From assembly GCF_000265205.3 (NCBI RefSeq), contig NC_018000.1, positions 4,092,001-4,156,000 on the forward strand: a DNA stretch of 64,000 nt, read 5' to 3'. How positions within the stretch are numbered: the stretch's first letter is position 1; every line of letters begins with the position of its first letter. Below, piece by piece: positions 45,384-54,274 of the stretch. Origin of the DNA: Sinorhizobium fredii USDA 257 (GTDB lineage Bacteria; Pseudomonadota; Alphaproteobacteria; Rhizobiales; Rhizobiaceae). The notes beneath the pieces were generated by a model. The model was given only the letters and a program-made list of their open reading frames with translations. It had not been told where the DNA came from and searched no databases. The translations under genes and the position numbers were made by a program.

Positions 45384-46120
45384 CCGACGCAGGTGAGGAG
45401 TTGATTCCGATAAGAACGCGTCACGGTACTTTGCGTCAACGACGAGTTCGCAGCGAGAGAACTACTTGCTCGTGGCGATCGGCTCACCGCTCGGTGACCG
45501 AGGCCGTTGCCGATTTTGCCGGCTCAGCCAACGTCACTGGTTAACATCCTGTGTGAGCATCCGCTCTGGGGCAATACCGGACATCCCCGGAGCTATCGGC
45601 GAGCGTCCGCAACGGGTCGGAAGCTGAAGCTTGTTTTCGCTTGGCCGAGTTAGGATCAGCTCTGTTGCCGTTTGGGGACCATATCAGGCCGGCTGCAACT
45701 CTCCCTTTCGGGCTTCTGGGCCGCCCTCATCGCCGCCGTCTTCCTGCCATCAGCCCTGCCAGTCTTCCCCGAGTGCGTCCTTCGCCTGTAGAACTCAAGG
45801 CGGGTTATGAACCGCTGGAGCCACTAGTGTTTGCTGATGCCACTTTCTGTCGGCGGATATTCGGCGATATCGCGTTGGCAGTCCTCGATCAGCCTTCTCA
45901 TCTTCTCTTTGTCGGCCATGATCTGTATCCCTTGATCGGTCAATGCGAGGGGAGGTTCCCGCCCTTGTCGCATCTCGGTCGGCTCCTATCCTCTCAGCAA
46001 ATCAAGATCCTGGTCATCGAAGTCGGACAAAGGTGTGGAGAACAGAACAAAACGCGAATTGTTTGTCGCCTCGACTCAACCGCTGACGTATGAAGACAGG
46101 TCAATGCTCGAGGTACTACA
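45384..46120 (+). other. Gene-poor boundary region of about 740 nt
   Basis: No convincing full-length gene. It separates the FixK island from the repair/defence region. A degenerate FixK half-site (TTGATTCCGATAAG) lies at 45401-45414. Plus-strand frames in this stretch have no conserved character. A minus-strand short frame at 45824-45919 is listed separately. Confidence 0.5.
45824..45919 (-). CDS. Possible 31-residue protein or remnant
   Basis: MADKEKMRRLIEDCQRDIAE begins a 31-residue, highly helical, charged peptide. After its TAG the same frame continues as WLQRFITRLEFYR, also helical, so it might be an interrupted 55-residue gene. No ribosome-binding site is evident. This is weakly supported; it may be chance. 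Confidence 0.25.
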   Translation of the reverse strand: MADKEKMRRLIEDCQRDIAEYPPTESGISKH

Positions 46121-47386
46121 TTGGCCTATCGCTTCCTGCATACCGCCGACATCCATCTTGACTCGCCTCTGAAAACGCTGGCTCTCCGTAATTCCGAACT
46201 TTCCGATTTGATCGGAGTGGCGACGCGGCGGGCGTTCATCCGCGTGGTCGATCTTTGCCTAGAAGAGCGGGTGGACGCGCTCGTTCTCGCAGGCGACCTG
46301 TACGATGGCGATCAGACGTCGATGAAAACGGCTCGCTTCCTCGCCGAGCAGCTTCGGCGTCTTCACGAGGCGGGCATTCGAACGTTCATCATCCGTGGCA
46401 ATCACGACGCCCTGTCGAAAATCACGGCCGAGCTCCTGATGCCGGAGACGGTCAAGGTGTTCGGCGCGAGCGCAGAAGCGGTCGCGATCGACCGCGGCGC
46501 CGGCAACTTTCCGGTAGCGATCCACGGCCTCAGCTTCGCAAAGCCGCACGCCCCGCAGAGCCTGCTTCGGCACTACGCTCTTCCCGTCCCGGACGCGGTC
46601 AACATCGGCATCATGCATACGAGCCTAGGTGGATCGGAGAAGCACGACCCCTACGCTCCGTGCAGTGTCGCTGACCTGCAGCAGAGCGGGTTCCGCTACT
46701 GGGCGCTGGGTCATATCCACAAACGGTCGGTCGTCGAAGACGCCGCCTCCGTCATCGTGATGCCTGGCATGCCGCAGGGGCGCGATATCAACGAGGACGG
46801 ACCCAAATCGGTGTCCCTCGTGACGATCAAAGACGACCGTTCGGTGATCGTCGAGGAGCGGCACACGAGCGTCGCACAGTTCGAGCGTCTCGTCGTCGAT
46901 GCCTCGCACGTGTCGGAGTGGAAGGACATGATCGCCCAGATCTCGACCGGCCTTGAGGCGCTGCGCTCGACATTCGCCGCTGATCACCTTGTGGTGCGCA
47001 TCCAGCTCCATGGTTCCGACGAGCTTGCCTGGCGCATTCGTCGCGATGTGGATCTCCTTCGCACGGAGATGGAAACGCGCGGCTCGATGATCGGCAACGT
47101 CTGGATCGACAAGGTGCAGACCGCGTGCTCCGCACCCGGTGGGATCGGCTGCGGGGCAGGCGCCCTCTCAGAATTGGCGTCGATCATAGACGGCGAGGTC
47201 AGCAGTTCGACAGCCTATCATCAGGAACTCATTTCGATAGCGGAAGAGCTTCGCGCCCAGCTTCCGGCCGAACTCCGCGACATATTTGGGACGGACGAAG
47301 CGTCCTTCAAAGATGTGCTTGCCAACATTGCTCGGGACGGTTCGTCCGAAGTAGTGGCGCGCTTGCGTGGCGCCGTGGGAGAATGA
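46121..47386 (+). CDS. YhaO/SbcD-like DNA repair nuclease
   Basis: 421 residues. Calcineurin-like phosphoesterase with the five metal motifs: FLHTADIHLDSPL, LVLAGDLYDGD, FIIRGNHDALS, IGIMHTS and WALGHIHKR. The C-terminal 200 residues differ from SbcD and follow the YhaO family. The start is TTG (MAYRFLHTADIHL, immediately before the conserved first motif). It ends one base before the YhaN-like gene, so the two form the nuclease/ATPase pair that would process DNA ends or structures, analogous to Mre11-Rad50. Confidence 0.9.
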   Translation: MAYRFLHTADIHLDSPLKTLALRNSELSDLIGVATRRAFIRVVDLCLEERVDALVLAGDLYDGDQTSMKTARFLAEQLRRLHEAGIRTFIIRGNHDALSKITAELLMPETVKVFGASAEAVAIDRGAGNFPVAIHGLSFAKPHAPQSLLRHYALPVPDAVNIGIMHTSLGGSEKHDPYAPCSVADLQQSGFRYWALGHIHKRSVVEDAASVIVMPGMPQGRDINEDGPKSVSLVTIKDDRSVIVEERHTSVAQFERLVVDASHVSEWKDMIAQISTGLEALRSTFAADHLVVRIQLHGSDELAWRIRRDVDLLRTEMETRGSMIGNVWIDKVQTACSAPGGIGCGAGALSELASIIDGEVSSSTAYHQELISIAEELRAQLPAELRDIFGTDEASFKDVLANIARDGSSEVVARLRGAVGE

Positions 47387-50300
47387 ATGCGCATAAACCG
47401 GCTCGATCTCGCTCGCTACGGCAAGTTCACGGACGGGGTCCTGGACTTCGGCTCACGGCCCGTCGGTTCGCCCGACCTGCACATCATCTACGGCCCCAAC
47501 GAAGCCGGAAAGTCCACGACGTTCGATGCGATCGTGGATCTCATCTTCGGCATCGGCGGCTCAAGCAAGTACGGCTTCTTGCATCCTTACCCGACCATGC
47601 GTATCGGAGCGGACATCAACGTCGCCGGAAGAGATCGCGAGTTCGTCCGTATAAAGAGGCCTCAGAACAGCCTCCTCGACGGCATGGAGCGGATCCTTCC
47701 TGACGCAGACATCAGGGCGGATCTCGGGGGCATCGACCGGGACGCGTTCACCACGATGTTCTCGCTCGACGACGATACCCTGGAGAAGGGCGGGGAAGGG
47801 ATCGTTGCCAGCAAGGGAAATCTCGGAGAACTGCTTTTCTCCGCGAGCGCGGGTCTTTCGGATCTGAGCCGGCAGTTGACCGCTATTCGCGCAGAGGCCG
47901 ACGGCTTCTACAAGTACCGCGCAAAGAGCGGCGCACTTGGCGAGCTCAAGACGCGGCTGGCCGAACTGAAGCAAAAGCGCGATGCGCTCGATCTGCAGGC
48001 GAGCGACTATCAGCGACTCGTCATCGAGCGCGATCGGCTGGCCCGTCTGTATGATGAGGCGATCGACGCGAGGGCAGGGACGCAGCGAAGGATCGACGAG
48101 ATCAGACGCATTCTGAACGCGCTGCCCGCCATGGCTCGCCTCAGGACGCTGAAGGACCACCTTACCAGCCTCGAGGTGGTTCCCGAGCCGCCTGAGGCAT
48201 GGCGACAGGAAATCTCCGAGCTCAAGGGCAAAGAGATCGAACTGCGAGTGAAGCTGCAGGACGTTTCCCGTTCGATTGCCTCCGTCGAGGAGGAAATCTC
48301 GGGCATCGCCGTCGACCCCCTCGCTTTGGCGGCGGCTGCGCAAGTCGAGGAGCTTTCGGAGCTTAGAGCGCGTTATGTGACCGCTGGAAAGGACATACCC
48401 AAGCTGTCGGCTCGTGCGGCCGAGCTGTCGATCGAAAGCATTCTTCTTCAGCTAGGCAGGCCGAGTGAACAATCTCCAAAGCGCCTTGTTCTCGACGCCC
48501 CCACAGTCGGCTCCCTCCGAGCGCTCATCGGCTCGAAGTCGGGCGTCGACGCAACGCGCCTCGCAGCACAGCGGGAGCTCGCAAGGGTCGAAAGTGCCCT
48601 CGCACAGGAGTCCGAGGCTGGAGTCGATGCCGACCTTCTGATCCCGCCGGAGCGAGCCAAGGCGTTGGAAGCGCTCCAGACAACTATCAAGGTTGCGCCG
48701 AAATCGGATCAGGAAATGGCGCTACGGTCTCTGTCGCGGCGACGCGATGCTGCGTCGGCAGCGCTGTCGGAGGTCCTGGCTGGTTTGCACCCTTGGCGAG
48801 GCACCGCGGAAGAGCTTGCGTCGCTTGCCCGTCCGTTGGCTTCAAGGCTGGAAGGTTGGAAGTCAAGTTTCTCGAGCGTTGATGAGCAGCAGCGCGCATC
48901 GAGAGCGGAGCTGGAGCGGCTTGAGCCGGAGACACGGCGGCTGGACGCTGAGATCGAAGTTCTGCGCGAACAGGCCGGAAACATAGACGAGGCGACTGCG
49001 GCCGGCAGCCGCGCCGCGCGTGAGAAAGCGTGGACGGCGCATCGGCAGCTACTGGACGCAGCATCCGCCGAAGCCTTCGAAGCAGCGATGCGGGCCGACG
49101 ATCAAATCGTCGCGCAGCGGCTCATTCACTTCGCGGAGATGAGCAGGCTGAACCAGCTTCTGCAACGTCGTGCCGTGGTCGAAGCGGACATTCAAAGCCA
49201 CCAGAAAATTCTCGGGACCGCGGCGTCGAGGATGGAAGCCCTGCGGTCGGAAATCGAACAATCCTTCGGAGAGATGGCCTCGGGCGGCCCTCCAGTCTAC
49301 GATCCCTGGGAGCTCGAAGAATGGCTCCGCATGCGGGACGCGGCGCTGAAAGCCAAGGGCGAACTGGCGGCGATCGAGCAGGAGATCGCCGAAGTTCGCG
49401 ATCAGGTCGAACACGCGAAGCGATTGCTGGCGGAGGCGCTGACCAACGCGAAGATCACTTTCCATCCGAACGCCGACATTGCGGCGCTGGTTTCCGTGGC
49501 GGAGGAAGCGGTGGATGCTTACCAGAATGCCGCGAGCGCGGTCGCGAATGTCGAGCGGCTACGGAACGATATCGCCGAACGGAAGCGTATCCTGCAGCAG
49601 GCCGACGACACTGCCAAAGCATGGCTGGCGGAATGGGAGGCCGTCTGCGGCGCATGCTGGCTTCGCGAGCTTGGGCCCGTTCCCAACGTCGGCGCCGTTG
49701 CCGAAATCCTGTCAGTTCTCGAGCGGCTTTCGTCGGCGGTCGGGGAGAGGGAAGGGTTGATCGACCGCGTCCAGAAGATGGAGAAGGACAGGGCCGTCTT
49801 CGAGTCGAGGGTGCGCGAGTTGTCCGACGCGCTCGGTTTATCTCCGGACGAGACGCCGTTCGCGCTCTTCCAGGCAATCTCCGACAAGGCCAGGACTGCG
49901 GGCTTGAACTTGGATCGTCGCGAAAAGCTTCAACGCGATCTCGCCGACATCCGAAGAGAGGAGCATGACCTAAACGTCGCGCACGAACTGCTCGCAGCAA
50001 GGGTCGCCCAGATGCTGGAGTTCTTCGGCGTCGCAAGTCTCGGCGAAGTGGAGCGCAGCATCGACGTCTCGGTACGGCGCCGCGATCTGACGAGGAACAT
50101 TGCGGAAACAGAGCACGAGCTTCTCCAGATAACCGGCGCAGCCGCCATGTCAGAAGTCGAGGAACTTGCGGTCGGAGCCGACAGGCCGGCGCTGGCGGAA
50201 GAGCTCGCCAGACTCACGCCTGTTCTCGACGACCAGGATGCCAGGTGCCGCGAGGTCTTCCACAACCGATCGAAGGCCCAGGACGCGTTGGATGCGATCG

Positions 50301-50890
50301 GCGGCGACGCGAAGGTGGCAGCATTGGAGGAACATCGACGGACAACGCTTCTTGAAATCGAGGAAAGCGCCCGTCGCTACATGGAGTTGCGCGCGGGCGT
50401 GGCCGCTGCGGAGCATGGCTTGAGGATTTATCGGGACCGTCATCGTAGTGGCATGATGGCTCGTGCATCCGATGCGTTCAGGACAATCAGTCGAGGAGCC
50501 TATCAGGGTGTCGCCGCCCAGCCCGGAAAGGACGGCGACGTCTTGATCGCCCTGTCAGCCTCCGGCGGATCGAAGGCGGCGAACGAGCTGTCGAAGGGGG
50601 CTCGATTCCAACTGTATCTGGCACTCCGCGTTGCCGGGTACCATGAGTTCGTCGCCAACCGGACGCCGACCCCTTTCATCGCCGACGACATCATGGAAAC
50701 GTTCGACGACTTCCGTGCGGAAGAAGCATTCCGCCTCTTTGCCGACATGGGCATGCAGGGGCAGGTGATCTACCTTACCCACCACAGGCACTTGACGGAG
50801 ATCGCCCGGAAGGTCTGCCCAAGCGTCCGGCTGTACGATCTCGAAGAGGTGGCGAGGACAGGAGGATTGCGCGTCGTTGCCGCAGAATAG
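47387..50890 (+). CDS. YhaN/SbcC-like SMC-type ATPase
   Basis: 1167 residues. N-terminal AAA_23-type half: RINRLDLARYGKFTDGVLDF, Walker A IYGPNEAGKSTTFDAI and the YhaN-specific continuation RIGADINVAGRDREFVRIKR. A long central coiled-coil region (about 170-1010) contains many heptad-like stretches. C-terminal half: signature ELSKGARFQLYLALR and Walker B PTPFIADDIMETFDD. It starts directly after the YhaO gene stop (ATG at 47387), so it is co-translated. The pair acts on DNA ends. A strong terminator follows at 51184. Confidence 0.9.
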   Translation: MRINRLDLARYGKFTDGVLDFGSRPVGSPDLHIIYGPNEAGKSTTFDAIVDLIFGIGGSSKYGFLHPYPTMRIGADINVAGRDREFVRIKRPQNSLLDGMERILPDADIRADLGGIDRDAFTTMFSLDDDTLEKGGEGIVASKGNLGELLFSASAGLSDLSRQLTAIRAEADGFYKYRAKSGALGELKTRLAELKQKRDALDLQASDYQRLVIERDRLARLYDEAIDARAGTQRRIDEIRRILNALPAMARLRTLKDHLTSLEVVPEPPEAWRQEISELKGKEIELRVKLQDVSRSIASVEEEISGIAVDPLALAAAAQVEELSELRARYVTAGKDIPKLSARAAELSIESILLQLGRPSEQSPKRLVLDAPTVGSLRALIGSKSGVDATRLAAQRELARVESALAQESEAGVDADLLIPPERAKALEALQTTIKVAPKSDQEMALRSLSRRRDAASAALSEVLAGLHPWRGTAEELASLARPLASRLEGWKSSFSSVDEQQRASRAELERLEPETRRLDAEIEVLREQAGNIDEATAAGSRAAREKAWTAHRQLLDAASAEAFEAAMRADDQIVAQRLIHFAEMSRLNQLLQRRAVVEADIQSHQKILGTAASRMEALRSEIEQSFGEMASGGPPVYDPWELEEWLRMRDAALKAKGELAAIEQEIAEVRDQVEHAKRLLAEALTNAKITFHPNADIAALVSVAEEAVDAYQNAASAVANVERLRNDIAERKRILQQADDTAKAWLAEWEAVCGACWLRELGPVPNVGAVAEILSVLERLSSAVGEREGLIDRVQKMEKDRAVFESRVRELSDALGLSPDETPFALFQAISDKARTAGLNLDRREKLQRDLADIRREEHDLNVAHELLAARVAQMLEFFGVASLGEVERSIDVSVRRRDLTRNIAETEHELLQITGAAAMSEVEELAVGADRPALAEELARLTPVLDDQDARCREVFHNRSKAQDALDAIGGDAKVAALEEHRRTTLLEIEESARRYMELRAGVAAAEHGLRIYRDRHRSGMMARASDAFRTISRGAYQGVAAQPGKDGDVLIALSASGGSKAANELSKGARFQLYLALRVAGYHEFVANRTPTPFIADDIMETFDDFRAEEAFRLFADMGMQGQVIYLTHHRHLTEIARKVCPSVRLYDLEEVARTGGLRVVAAE

Positions 50891-51183
50891 AATGGAGCTC
50901 GAACGTTCCTTGTGGTGAACCGCAGCGTTCCGCCCGCCCCGCGGAGTTGGCCGAACGCATCCAGGGAAAACGCGATCGCGTTCGCCACAACGTGCTGGCG
51001 GCGGGCCTTGCCGTTCCGCCGTGAGCAGCTTTCCCTGAAGCCAGCCCGTACGATCACCGCTTTGCCTTTCGTGCGGGAGATAGGCGCACATCCGCCGCAT
51101 TCATCGCGGCCTGAAGGAATGTCACGCGCGCATATGTTCCCATTTTCGTTCTCGGCGTCAAAGTCCCCTTTAGAATCCTGTAG

Positions 51184-51208
51184 GCGCCCTTGGGACAGGG
51201 CGCTTTTT
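51184..51208 (+). terminator. Rho-independent terminator after the YhaO-YhaN operon
   Basis: Perfect 7-bp stem GCGCCCT / AGGGCGC with a 6-nt loop and five T residues (51204-51208). It lies about 290 nt after the YhaN stop; the stretch between holds no gene that I can support. Confidence 0.8.
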
Positions 51209-51376
51209 GAGGAAGCCGCTACGGGATCGCCAGCGGTATCCTTCAGCGCGGCGGGCGAACAGCAGCTACAATACGAGACGTTCCTGACTTCCTCCGGAAG
51301 ATGCGGGTTCGACTTCCGCCACAGGCGACTTCGCACAATGATGTAGCGGCCATCCGGCTTCTCAAGAACGGTTCCT

Positions 51377-51763
51377 TCACCTGTGCCCTCGGGCTTCCGC
51401 TTTCGTCAGCCTGAAGAAGAACCGTCTCGGGTCGCGCTCGACGACCATCATCCCGGCGACCTGGTTGCCGTCGATCCTGCGGAAGTAGTCCGTGATCGGC
51501 TGCCGGTCGTAGACCATCGCCGCGGTCATCACGTTGTCGTCCTCCCGCATCTGCAACGACGCCGTCGTGCCCCCGGCACGAACCCTTGTCCGGATGCCTT
51601 CGCAGGCATGCAGCAAAACATTGATTACGAGTTCGCGACCGTCCCTGCTTATGCCGAACCCATGCGGCCGTTCTACCGCCAAACCCAGTGCAACCAATCG
51701 CTCGCCGATCAATTGGGGGATGACCTCCGTAGGTACTCGGCCGACTTTCGATTTCCGCCTCAT
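51377..51763 (-). CDS. Hypothetical protein
   Basis: 128 residues, soluble and basic. N-terminal MRRKSKVGRVPTEVIPQLIG, a central HGFGISRDGRELVINVLLHA and a C-terminal strand-rich part (GMMVVERDPRRFFFRLTKAE). No family is recognised. The codon pattern is coding-like over the whole length, and the start is the only ATG before an in-frame stop. There are no close neighbours: about 170 nt to the YhaN terminator on one side and a pseudogene region on the other. Confidence 0.55.
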   Translation of the reverse strand: MRRKSKVGRVPTEVIPQLIGERLVALGLAVERPHGFGISRDGRELVINVLLHACEGIRTRVRAGGTTASLQMREDDNVMTAAMVYDRQPITDYFRRIDGNQVAGMMVVERDPRRFFFRLTKAEARGHR

Positions 51764-52043
51764 GCTTCATCGCCGCCATGTCTCGGCGCCTCCTCATGAC
51801 CCTGCCGTTGCGACCACCTCGACTACTATTAAAAGTCGGTCGCTATTGCGAAATGATCGGATCCACGCAGATCACAGGCTCTCACCGCCCGGCCGTCGAG
51901 GAGCGCCGGAGCATGGCAGGGAAGGCGCGCGGAACATCGCTCGCTCGCTCGCCTAGACCGCCAGATGGTCGATAGCAGCGTCCGCAACGGCGGTATCGTC
52001 GTAGGTTCGTCCGAGTCCTTCACTGAGGATCGCAATTCTCAGT

Positions 52044-52716
52044 TCACACCAGGGGTTTCGACAAGATCGTCGAAGCCGTCGCCACTCGTGCACCCCGCAG
52101 CCGGGAAGGGGGTTTCTTGCATTCGAACGGCTTGAGTTCGCAGTCCGCGAATTCGGCAGCGACCTTTCCCTGCTCGAAGCTGGTGTTGTAGTCCCATGCA
52201 ATAGATCACCGCCCGGCCTTCCGCAGCCGCCTCGTCTGCGACCTTCTTCACGGCGCGACCACGCGCTCCCGCTCGGCTGCGTTGCGCTTGTCCGCCTCGA
52301 CCTGTCGCTCGAAGCCGCGCGCGATCGCTTCGACCAGCTTTGGCGGCACCCTGCGTGCCTCGATCGCATTGGAGCATGCACCGTTAATATTGCACTTCAA
52401 GTGGACGGGCAGGAGGTCAGGAGGTCCACACGCACGGTGCCCCGGTTGAAGCGACCAGTCTTCCCCACCTGGGGAATGCCAGCGGACGACAGCAGCCTCC
52501 CTTGGCACCGCCGGTGATCCGAACGTCCCGAAAACGGCGTTGGTGTTTCGATCCGGAGTGACGTCGTATTCGGTAGCGGGATTAATCGGAATCTTGGAGA
52601 TGACCGTGACTTCCAAGCCCTCGTGGGCCGCGGTCGCGGGTATGGCCAGATCCGTGACGGCCGCATGGTACTCCGGCCAGCCGAGATGCTTAGTAACGAT
52701 TTCTGCGCCTCTGCGT
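52044..52716 (-). pseudogene. Decayed gene with two or more frameshifts
   Basis: Three minus-strand frames carry successive coherent pieces. First: HLGWPEYHAAVTDLAIPATA, then GLEVTVISKIPINPATEYDV and IARGFERQVEADKRNAAERE. Second frame: VKKVADEAAAEGRAVIYCM. Third frame: DYNTSFEQGKVAAEFADCEL up to a TGA at 52044-52046. An in-frame stop lies just before 52716. The pieces read as one former gene of about 220 codons or more. The protein family is not recognised. Confidence 0.5.
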
Positions 52717-52746
52717 CACGCCGAGGCTAGGCTGACCATGGTCCAT

Positions 52747-53502
52747 CTATTCATCAGCAACGAACTTGCCGACGCGCCCACTATCCATAAGCCATTTGAT
52801 ATCCTGACCAGCGATATCGTCGCAACTGAAGTCGCTTCGACCTGAAGAAACAAACTCAACCTGCTGCCCCGACAGCGCTATTCCTTCGTAGGTATCCAGC
52901 GGATTTTTCGAGCAGGCCTTCAAGAATGACGCGAGGTTGGGAGAAATTTCCTCAGCCCACTCCAGCATGAGATGCCGCGTTGACGTGGGGGCCGTCCCGT
53001 AAGGCCAGTGCTGTTTCAGGAAAAGACATGGCTGACAATCGTCGTACGGAGGCGGCTCTCGCCGACCGGCATGAAATAGCACGAAACCTTCTGGATCGAT
53101 CGACCAATTTCCTGCCGTCAGCATCATCCTGACGCAGGCCGATGCACAAACGGAATTGGCTGGCACCAGCAAAGGTAGGCCAATAGTTCGTAGAACAAGG
53201 CCGCCGGCTGTCGCGGCAAATCCGTACCCTCCAGGTCCCCAGATAAGCACACGCGACAAATGGTGAGAGCGCTCGCGGTAAGCAATCGCGATACGAACGG
53301 GCGTGGCATAATCGATGCCTCCATCCACGACGAGATCATCCGGATTTGCCTGGGTAAGCGCCTTAAACTTCCGGTGCTGTACAACGACCCGATGATGGGT
53401 TTCGCAATAATGATCAACAACAAACCATGAGACCACCACAATAAAAAGGCCGCCACATAACCAGATGCCTGCGGAAAGAAGATTTAATACCAAGCGTCGC
53501 AA
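52747..53502 (-). CDS. Membrane-anchored COG3904-like (ClpP-fold) protein
   Basis: 251 residues. N-terminal anchor LLSAGIWLCGGLFIVVVSWFVV; then a periplasmic domain. The segment VPANSVCASACVRMMLTAGN followed by DPEGFVLFHAGRR matches the COG3904 pattern (CaSaC..lf.aG, then lGfH), which is a ClpP/crotonase-like fold with Ser in the SAC segment. Cys residues in DDCQPCLFLKQ and CSKNPL could form disulphides. Catalysis is not proven. Divergent from the small membrane protein at 53661 (about 160 nt between starts). Confidence 0.65.
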   Translation of the reverse strand: MRRLVLNLLSAGIWLCGGLFIVVVSWFVVDHYCETHHRVVVQHRKFKALTQANPDDLVVDGGIDYATPVRIAIAYRERSHHLSRVLIWGPGGYGFAATAGGLVLRTIGLPLLVPANSVCASACVRMMLTAGNWSIDPEGFVLFHAGRREPPPYDDCQPCLFLKQHWPYGTAPTSTRHLMLEWAEEISPNLASFLKACSKNPLDTYEGIALSGQQVEFVSSGRSDFSCDDIAGQDIKWLMDSGRVGKFVADE

Positions 53503-53660
53503 CTGCCATCTCCTTAATGAAATGGCGCCGCTCTACCGCGCACAGTTAAATGAAGTGTTGACGTGAGAACCGGGTGAAGGTCCTCCCACTCGGAATTCGG
53601 CTGATGGCTTTCAGCCGGTAGGTTCGGCAGCAATAATAGTAGCCTACCGGGAGACAAAAA

Positions 53661-54011
53661 ATGACAGAAACGCTCAGCAACGAATTGGTCCCGCGCCGAA
53701 TTGCGATGAACCGGATTGCTGGCAACGGGACTTTTCATCTGGTTTTCGTGATCGGCACGTTCGCGGCCTTGGTCGAAAAGGTTTTGAACAGCAGCACAGA
53801 CTCACCTCTAATCGCCCTGGCGACCCTGATCCTCCTTTGTGTAGCTTGTTTCCTGTGTTTAGCGGGCCTTGTCGAATTCCGCGCGGCAGTGGCTGCTGGC
53901 CGAGGCAATTACATTCGCCCGGCGAGAACCGTTCTGGTTGGTTTCGCGATGGTAGCAGTGCATATTTTTGCTAAGGCGTCCTACTGCTGCGCTCCCCTCG
54001 GCTACCGATAA
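53661..54011 (+). CDS. Small three-helix membrane protein of unknown function
   Basis: 116 residues: a polar N-terminus (TETLSNELVPRRIAMNRIAG), helix 1 GTFHLVFVIGTFAALVEKVL, helix 2 PLIALATLILLCVACFLCLA and helix 3 TVLVGFAMVAVHIFAK. AAUAGUAGCC-type leader with GGGAGA 9 nt before the ATG (CCGGGAGACAAAAA). No family is recognised. The following 260 nt before the Septu-like ATPase contain a GC-rich hairpin (arms CGCGGCGG/CCGCCGCG at 54045-54069) without a T-tract. Confidence 0.6.
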   Translation: MTETLSNELVPRRIAMNRIAGNGTFHLVFVIGTFAALVEKVLNSSTDSPLIALATLILLCVACFLCLAGLVEFRAAVAAGRGNYIRPARTVLVGFAMVAVHIFAKASYCCAPLGYR

Positions 54012-54274
54012 TCTTGTGCGCCATTCAGTTCGGCTTTTGGCAAACGCGGCGGGCCTCGGGACCGCCGCGACGGCCTGCGCCGCGTCCCCCCGCGGGGAGG
54101 TCAGCCGAGTGAGGATCGGTAGGCGTCCAGGACCCGCGGAGATGGAAGCCTAGGGGTCGCGGATCGCAGTTGGCAAGAATTCAGCACGAGGTATAGCAGT
54201 GCCTTCTCACGTTGGAATCGCAAGCAAGCAAGTCTACCGTGCGTTAGGGTCGAATCAATTCAAGCGCTCGCACG

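Noticed and set aside
45401..45414. TTGATTCCGATAAG as a sixteenth FixK box
   Set aside because: Right half matches poorly and there is no gene start downstream within 700 nt.
51296..51330. GCGGGTTCGACTTCCGC resembling a tRNA T-arm
   Set aside because: No matching acceptor 5' strand or anticodon arm within 90 nt upstream. At most a decayed tRNA end or attachment-site relic; a covariance-model scan would decide.
54045..54069. GC hairpin CGCGGCGG/CCGCCGCG as a terminator
   Set aside because: No T-tract follows on either strand; it may be a stable hairpin of other use.
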